Shown here: one piece after another, positions 9,801-13,367 of the stretch
Layout: every line of letters begins with the position of its first letter
How positions within the stretch are numbered: position 1 is the stretch's first letter
Assembly (NCBI GenBank): GCA_964608495.1
Contig: CAZSOQ010000144.1
Span: forward strand, 1-13,367
Source: JAKORR01 sp964608495
GTDB lineage: Bacteria; Armatimonadota; Zipacnadia; Zipacnadales; FEN-943
DNA length: 13,367 nucleotides
Reading direction: 5' to 3'
Translations under genes and position numbers: made by a program
Notes under the pieces: generated by a model
The model's database searches: none
What the model saw: only the letters and a program-made list of their open reading frames with translations
What the model was told of the DNA's origin: nothing

Positions 9801-10118
9801 CAGAGAGCCCGGCTAGACGCGGACCTCGTGGTGCTCAGCGCTTGTCAGACGGGACAGGGGCAGCATACGAGACACGAGGGGGTCATCGGGCTGACGCGGG
9901 CCCTGCAGTACGCGGGTGCGCGCAGCGTGATGGTGAGTCTGTGGAGCGTATCTGACGCGAGCACGGCCGCGCTGATGACAGCCTTCTACCGCGAGCTGCG
10001 TGAGGGGGCTTCGAAGGACGTGGCCCTGCAACGCGCGATGGGTGAGCTGCGTAAGGACCCCAGGTGGGAGCATCCCTTCTACTGGGCGCCCTTCGTGCTC
10101 GTGGGCGACTGGCAGTAG
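6882..10118 (+). CDS. Exported PDZ-TPR-CHAT peptidase, possible lipoprotein
   Basis: The frame is open from an ATG at 6777, but the first 35 residues from there are Arg/Gly/Pro-rich and precede a signal sequence. I prefer GTG at 6882 (1078 residues; weak GGTGGA at 6872-6877), with GTG at 6894 as an alternative. The signal peptide ends either at a lipobox, LAAC with Cys20, or after ALEA. Residues about 27-105 look like a PDZ domain (SPAARAGIEVWDRLLSYGG). Residues about 105-560 are TPRs. A helical and coiled-coil linker with EELRAQLAAW follows at about 610-680, and the CHAT domain covers about 680-1078. The catalytic His942 lies in HFACHG and Cys988 in LSACQTG, and the C-terminal GARSVMVSLWSV and FYWAPFVLVGDW are typical of CHAT, so it should be an active caspase-clan (CD) cysteine peptidase. 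In known TPR-CHAT proteins the TPRs bind a regulator that controls the peptidase; PDZ often binds C-terminal peptides. It is the third gene of the peptidase block, 153 bases after the caspase stop. Domain calls are strong; localisation is inferred. Confidence 0.9.
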   Translation: MHGGVRLACVLFSAFCLAACPVALEAAGVIVVAVEEDSPAARAGIEVWDRLLSYGGKPVLSPIWLQAAEENTFGDAQLPVVLQRGRQKLKVSVPSGPLGLRARSDLPSDAMGAYEDGLGALELGRGDRAAARWVLAAQAAQASGGKMQAAWLYHAAGYLCEQREDWQRACESYEAALNLLANAADAAARSSLLSSLGFCASRLEDPVAARRWLEQARDVARAAGYEAWTAKCLFLLGLVAQDQDDLQAARAYLADALSIQDRLLPGSMSLAGTLYLLGTVASALDDRATAYDCYSRALAIQDREAPGSRELAYTLNGLGVLELQRGDLRAARERLTRALQIRERLAPDSLEVATVLANLGSVALDEGDAEAAHQYETRALAIHERLGSASRDVAAILGNLGAVALERGDLDAAQDYCSRALALWQKEAPDSLDVATCLYNLGRVAEKRDDLPAARDHLSRSLALREGLAPDSLLVAATLTYLGWLADRSRDLDAAEDCHTRALAIQERLAPDHVDVAASLSNLGFIALQRERPSDALPLLARAAEIVESHRSQIASPEVRALFTESRHAVYLGLLRSHLALGDLGSAFATLERLRGRALVEMLAEGRAGLRGDVPAELLAKQDALDQARATAYERLTGLDARKDAAQIEELRAQLAAWAVQQRELEAQIRSAAPRYADLQYPAPLDLKAAQAALDPGTLLLAYYMDNNETYLFAVTPGQGVDSGFGGAEVPNADLHEDGVWLFRVARDFVNLNTMILMLESAIARQAGPSRAELATGEEREAAAPERALFFLRDLYDGLVRPAQRLIDRAERLLICPDAWLTRLPFAALVAEEQDGAVRYLADLKPLHTVVSVTAYARLRQAKGHGGLLTTQQPTLVAFGDPEYDTGPAGLALSPLPGTRAEVEAIAALYGPEARAFLGREATKAAALQECREARLVHFACHGILDHRDPLASGIALTATEDDDGLLRAWEILQRARLDADLVVLSACQTGQGQHTRHEGVIGLTRALQYAGARSVMVSLWSVSDASTAALMTAFYRELREGASKDVALQRAMGELRKDPRWEHPFYWAPFVLVGDWQ
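7587..8447 (+). repeat. Seven TPR units in exact 123-base register
   Basis: Within the CHAT gene the Leu-Gly pair that starts the first TPR helix core recurs at 7587 and then every 123 bases up to 8448, giving seven complete 41-residue units without an insertion or deletion. The APDS-like turn recurs with the same spacing (7677, 7800, 7923, 8046, 8169, 8292, 8415). The unit before 7587 is 40 residues long. Each unit has the pattern LG.(V/L)A....D...A......AL.I....AP.S..VA, as in kinesin-light-chain-type TPRs. The units have diverged in sequence, so this is an old array. Confidence 0.8.
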
Positions 10119-10510
10119 GGCAAGAGAGGCAGCCGCTCCCTGGGCGGCGAGAAGGCCGGGAGGGGATGCGGATCCCAGCCCGGTGCCTGCGACGAGCTCT
10201 GCCCGCTCTGCCCGCGTGCCTGCTCGCCGCGTCTGGCCTGGGGCTGCGGTCTTGCGGTGGTACCCCTGTCCCCTTGCAGGGCGGGGCTTCAGCCCCGCCT
10301 CCCGTAGTCGCAGGCTTTGGTGGACGCGCCGGATGGGGACCCCGACACCGCCTTCCCATCAGAGACGGACAACCCTGAAGCCACCGCCTGTGGCCCGAGG
10401 GCCATCCCGCGGGTCGGTGGGAAGAGGGGTCTCGGCCAGGGGAGCGAAGGCTCGCCGGACCGGTGCGATCACGGATTCCGCGAGGCTGCCCTGCGCGGGG
10501 GTGACCGGGG
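10119..10510. other. Intergenic gap with palindrome and a short doubtful frame
   Basis: These 392 bases separate the CHAT stop from the LamG protein start. They hold a REP-like palindrome at 10280-10299. A 70-codon frame at 10166-10378 begins with a signal-peptide-like stretch (MRIPARCLRRALPALPA) but then runs through the palindrome and becomes low-complexity. I do not see a convincing promoter. The rest shows no recognisable feature. Confidence 0.5.
10280..10299. repeat. GC palindrome between CHAT and LamG genes (copy 2)
   Basis: GGCGGGGCT at 10280-10288 pairs perfectly with AGCCCCGCC at 10291-10299 around a 2-base turn (or as 8 pairs around TTCA). It shares the GGCGGGGCT core with the palindrome at 6746-6765. 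No T-tract follows. It lies 161 bases after the CHAT stop, far for a terminator of that gene, which favours a dispersed REP-like repeat. Confidence 0.65.
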
Positions 10511-13219
10511 ATGCCTGCGCTGGCTGCTTTGACGGTGCTCTGCCTGATAGCCAGTCAGGCCCTGGCCCAGGAGCCGGGGCTGGTGGCACACTACTCCTTC
10601 GAAGAGGGTGCCGGCGACGTGGTGCGGGACCACAGCGGCCAGGGCCACGACGGCCGGATCCACGGGGCCCGGTACGTGCGCTGTGGGCAGGGATGGGCGC
10701 TGCGGTTCGACGGCGAGGACGACTACGTGGACTGCGGGAGTCCCGAGGGTCTGAAGCTGCGGGAGGCCGTCAGCCTGGAGGCCTGGGTGTACCCGGAAGC
10801 CGTGCCCGCCAGCGGAGAGCCCGGCCTAGTGGGCAAGGACTACGGGAGCTACGTTCTCACCTACTACACGGACGGCTACTGCTGGTGGTACATCTCCGGC
10901 GGCGGCAACAACTGCAGGGCGCCGCTCTCCACCGGGGCGTGGCACCACGTCGTCGGCACCTTCGACGGCCACACGCTGCGGTTGTATGTGGACGGTCAGC
11001 TGGAGGGGACGAAGGCGTCGGCAGCGGACGCCATCGGGGACGGCGGCAGCTTCCTGCTCGGCACGAGCCGGGGGGACGAGCAGTTCACCAAGGGCGCGCA
11101 CTTCCGGGGCATGGTTGATGACGTGCGAGTGTACGCGCGGGCCCTGAGCGCGGCGGAGGTGCTGGAACACTACCGCACGACCCACCGCACCGGCGTGCCC
11201 GAGGTGAGTTGGCGACTGGCGCCCTTCGACGAGACCCTCGCGGTGCGGGTGAGCCTGCGTGGCCTGGACCGGCCCCCGGGAACGGCGACCGTCGCGGTCA
11301 GCCTGCGTCGCCGCGACGAGGACAAGGCGCTGTTCACCACGCGGACCGAGGTAGCGCAGGACTCCGACACCGCGCTCGCCCGAGTGGCCCTGCCGGGGCT
11401 CAAGCCCGGGGGCTACGAGCTATCAGTCCAGGCCTCCGCGGGGGGCCGGAACCTGGGGGAAGTCGCCATGGAGAGCATCACGTGGCCCGAGAAGCCCCGC
11501 TGGCCGGGCATGGCCCCGGAGGCGCGCGTGCTCAACTGCCTGGTGACGGAGCTGCTCGCCGTGCGCGGCAAGGCGGCTCAGCAGGTGAGCCAGCGGTTCA
11601 TCAACCCCCGCAAGGGCTGGGTGTTCCTGCGCGGTCGCGCAACAGGCGCCAGGGGCGGCCAGGTGACCGTCGCCCTCGAGAGCGCCGAGCGGCCGGAGGT
11701 GCTGCTGACGCTCACGCCCGGCGAGGCGCCGGCGGAGGCTATGCGACTGCTGGGGGAAGGTGCGCACCAGCTCACGGTGCTGGCCGAGCGCGGCGCACGG
11801 CCTGAGGAGCTCGAGGTGCGGGCCGTGCCCGAGCTGACCTTCTCCCAGTTCGGGGCCCACCCTCACGTGAAGGAGTACGGGCTCTACGACTGGGACTTCC
11901 TGTCCAGGTACGTCCTGCCGCACGCCAACACCATCGTCGGCGGGGGAAGCGAGGAGGACCGGCCCTACGTGGAGCGCTGGCGCGGCGAGGGCAAGCGCTG
12001 GATCCTGCACTGCAGCGTCCCCGGGCTCGGCGAGGGCAAGACGGTCACGGCGGACGAGGCGGAGAAGTACTGGACGGAGACGCGGGGGATGGCTGACCCG
12101 CTGTATGACGGGGCCATAGCGGACGAGTTCTTCGCCCAGTCTGACGAGAAGTACCAAGCGTGGACAGAGGCGCTGCGGCGAATGCAGGCCAATCCGGCAC
12201 TGGCGGGCAAGGTGTTCTACGCCTACTGCTGCCCGATCTACGGCGAGGCGGCGAGCCGGGAGTTCGCGCGGACGCTCGTGGCGGGCGGCTCGCCCATCGC
12301 GCTCGAGCGCTACCTGTCGGAGCCAGCAAGCGAGGAAGCAGCCCGCGCGTGCCTGCAGTCGGCGCTGACCGAGCAGCTCGCGGCCTGGCAGGAGGCGCTG
12401 CCCGGGGTGGAGCAGGACATGGTGATCGTGCTGGGGTACATGTCGCAGCCACCGGAGTCGCTGAACACCGACCCGGGCGTGGACTTGAAGGTGTTCATGG
12501 ATATGCAGTTCCACCTGCTGGCCAACGACCCGACCTTCTTCGGCCTCTACGGGGTCATGGAGTACCTGTCGAGCTACGCGGACGAAGAGACGGTGCGGTG
12601 GGCCGGGCAGCTCTTCCGGCACTACTGCATCGAGGGCGAACGGGAGCGGTTGACGCGGGACCCCTACGTCCTGCCCCATCTCACGAACCCGGACTTCGCC
12701 GAGGGGCTTGAGGGCTGGGAAGTGCACGAGGCGGAGCCAGGGGCCGCGCGCGTCGGGCAGAGGGACGGGCTGAGCTGGCTGCAGGGGCGGTACCCGCCCA
12801 CCGGCAAGGGCAACCAGTTCCTCGCGCTCAAGCGCAGTGCTGCCGGCCCGAACACCGTGAGCCAGACCGTGCGCGGGCTCGAACCCGGGCGGCTGTACTC
12901 GCTGAAGCTGTACGTCGCGGAGCCCGAGCACCTGGAGGTGCAGCAGAAGCTGGCGCTCAGGGCGAGCGTCGAGGGGGTCGAGGCGCTGCCGGATACGGCC
13001 TTCGTGCACGTGTTCCCCAACTGCTATAGCCACCACCATGGGCCCTTCAACGCCGAGAACCGGGCGTGGATGAACTACCACTGGCAGGTGTTCCGGGCGC
13101 GGGGGCGCGAGGCGCGGCTGGTGCTGTCCGATTGGGCGAGCGACACCGAGCCGGGAGGCCCGGTCGGGCAGGAGCTGGCAGTGAACTTCGTCGAGATCCA
13201 GCCCTACCTCCCGCGGTGA
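10511..13219 (+). CDS. Secreted LamG multidomain protein with unidentified catalytic-looking core
   Basis: This is a 902-residue exported protein. ATG at 10511 is the first possible start because TGA occurs in frame at 10502-10504; GGGGGTG at 10497-10503 serves as ribosome site. Residues 1-19 form a signal peptide cleaved after ALA. Residues about 24-222 are a LamG/concanavalin-like domain (LVAHYSFEEGAG, LRFDGEDDYVDCG, WHHVVGTFDGHTLRLYVDGQ, MVDDVRVYARALS). Residues about 225-325 look Ig-like, and about 340-440 form another beta-rich segment with FINPRKGWVFLRG. Residues about 442-720 alternate helix and strand like a TIM barrel, with GAIADEFF placing Asp538-Glu539 at the end of a predicted strand, a position typical of glycoside hydrolase acids. 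I cannot name the family. Residues about 725-902 resemble a carbohydrate-binding jelly roll (NPDFAEGLEGWEV, GRLYSLKLYVAEP). The whole suggests a surface or secreted glycan-acting protein. It follows the CHAT gene after 392 bases and is probably its own unit. Confidence 0.8.
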   Translation: MPALAALTVLCLIASQALAQEPGLVAHYSFEEGAGDVVRDHSGQGHDGRIHGARYVRCGQGWALRFDGEDDYVDCGSPEGLKLREAVSLEAWVYPEAVPASGEPGLVGKDYGSYVLTYYTDGYCWWYISGGGNNCRAPLSTGAWHHVVGTFDGHTLRLYVDGQLEGTKASAADAIGDGGSFLLGTSRGDEQFTKGAHFRGMVDDVRVYARALSAAEVLEHYRTTHRTGVPEVSWRLAPFDETLAVRVSLRGLDRPPGTATVAVSLRRRDEDKALFTTRTEVAQDSDTALARVALPGLKPGGYELSVQASAGGRNLGEVAMESITWPEKPRWPGMAPEARVLNCLVTELLAVRGKAAQQVSQRFINPRKGWVFLRGRATGARGGQVTVALESAERPEVLLTLTPGEAPAEAMRLLGEGAHQLTVLAERGARPEELEVRAVPELTFSQFGAHPHVKEYGLYDWDFLSRYVLPHANTIVGGGSEEDRPYVERWRGEGKRWILHCSVPGLGEGKTVTADEAEKYWTETRGMADPLYDGAIADEFFAQSDEKYQAWTEALRRMQANPALAGKVFYAYCCPIYGEAASREFARTLVAGGSPIALERYLSEPASEEAARACLQSALTEQLAAWQEALPGVEQDMVIVLGYMSQPPESLNTDPGVDLKVFMDMQFHLLANDPTFFGLYGVMEYLSSYADEETVRWAGQLFRHYCIEGERERLTRDPYVLPHLTNPDFAEGLEGWEVHEAEPGAARVGQRDGLSWLQGRYPPTGKGNQFLALKRSAAGPNTVSQTVRGLEPGRLYSLKLYVAEPEHLEVQQKLALRASVEGVEALPDTAFVHVFPNCYSHHHGPFNAENRAWMNYHWQVFRARGREARLVLSDWASDTEPGGPVGQELAVNFVEIQPYLPR

Positions 13220-13246
13220 GGGCAGGGACCGGGCGCGAGCAAGCCG

Positions 13247-13263
13247 GCGCGCGTCCCGCGCGC
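13247..13263. terminator. CG hairpin after the LamG gene, possible terminator
   Basis: GCGCGCG at 13247-13253 pairs with CGCGCGC at 13257-13263 around TCC, 27 bases after the LamG stop. The place suits a terminator, but no T-run follows, and alternating CG is low-complexity, so the pairing could be incidental. Confidence 0.3.
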
Positions 13264-13270
13264 GTATAGA

Positions 13271-13319
13271 GAGTCTAGACTCGACCCTAGACGTGAAAGA
13301 GAGACTAGAGACTCTAGAC
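13271..13319. repeat. Cluster of TCTAGAC-type heptamers and CTAG palindromes
   Basis: GAGTCTAGACTC at 13271-13282 is a perfect 12-base palindrome. CTAGAGACTCTAG at 13305-13317 is a palindrome with a single central base. TCTAGAC occurs at 13274-13280 and 13313-13319 and CCTAGAC at 13286-13292. Four CTAG tetramers fall in these 49 bases, while CTAG is scattered thinly through the rest of the window. Base composition is also far less GC-rich than in the neighbouring genes. Confidence 0.6.
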
Positions 13320-13367
13320 CCCCCTTCATTCAGCACTGATCTAGCGATCAGTGCTTCTTGAAGGGGG
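13320..13367. repeat. Long imperfect hairpin at the window edge
   Basis: CCCCCTTCA at 13320-13328 pairs with TGAAGGGGG at 13359-13367, and AGCACTGATC at 13332-13341 pairs with GATCAGTGCT at 13346-13355. Between them are a symmetric 3+3 internal loop (TTC against TCT) and the tetraloop TAGC. That is 19 pairs in a 48-base element. Because the outer stem ends at the last base of the window, it may continue. It could be a terminator read on either strand, a structured RNA, or an end of a mobile or repeated element; the sequence does not decide. Confidence 0.75.

Noticed and set aside
2386..10118. Reading the block as a CRISPR-Craspase or gasdermin defence locus
   Set aside because: No Cas effector, CRISPR array, gasdermin-like pore protein or nucleic-acid sensor is in the window, and the peptidases have export signals.
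11423..13336. A 637-codon minus-strand frame opposite the LamG gene
   Set aside because: It overlaps the LamG gene across its whole C-terminal half, is full of Arg, Leu, Pro, His and Gln with no motif or signal, and mirrors the codon pattern of the real gene.
13320..13367. Standard Rho-independent terminator
   Set aside because: No T-tract follows on the plus strand within the window, and the stem has a symmetric internal loop and runs to the edge, so a terminator call cannot be supported.

Overview
The window is high-GC bacterial DNA with long genes and short intergenic gaps. I see no rRNA, tRNA, transposase, integrase or CRISPR array. The protein mix is: a DUF5107-TPR protein, a secreted subtilisin with a large insert, a secreted caspase-fold peptidase with a DUF4384-like tail, a PDZ-TPR-CHAT protein, and a LamG protein with an unidentified catalytic-looking core. 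This fits a large-genome environmental bacterium of the Armatimonadota, Planctomycetota or Verrucomicrobiota kind. The phylum is an inference from gene style only.

Layout. Bases 1-1827 (minus strand) hold the 5' part of a DUF5107-TPR gene that runs off the left edge. A 558-base gap follows, from which the DUF5107 gene and the next block are transcribed divergently. Bases 2386-10118 (plus strand) hold three genes in a row: an S8 serine peptidase, a C14 caspase-like peptidase and a CHAT peptidase. The first two are 32 bases apart. The third follows after a short gap with a GC-rich palindrome. After a 392-base gap holding a second copy of that palindrome, a plus-strand gene (10511-13219) encodes a secreted LamG multidomain protein. 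The last 105 bases are unlike the rest: a CG hairpin, a cluster of TCTAGAC-like heptamers and CTAG palindromes, and a long imperfect hairpin that ends exactly at the window edge.

How the genes may work together. The main point of interest is the three-peptidase block. All three products have intact catalytic residues (Asp/His/Ser, His/Cys and His/Cys), and all three appear to be exported; the CHAT protein has a possible lipobox. Caspase and CHAT peptidases are best known from cytoplasmic prokaryotic signalling, immunity or cell-death systems, so an exported S8-caspase-CHAT set with PDZ and TPR binding modules would be an extracytoplasmic proteolytic system. A cascade or a shared substrate is a hypothesis. 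The sequence shows only co-orientation, proximity, export signals and catalytic motifs. The DUF5107 and LamG genes flank the block and look like glycan-related or surface proteins, with no evident mechanistic tie to it.
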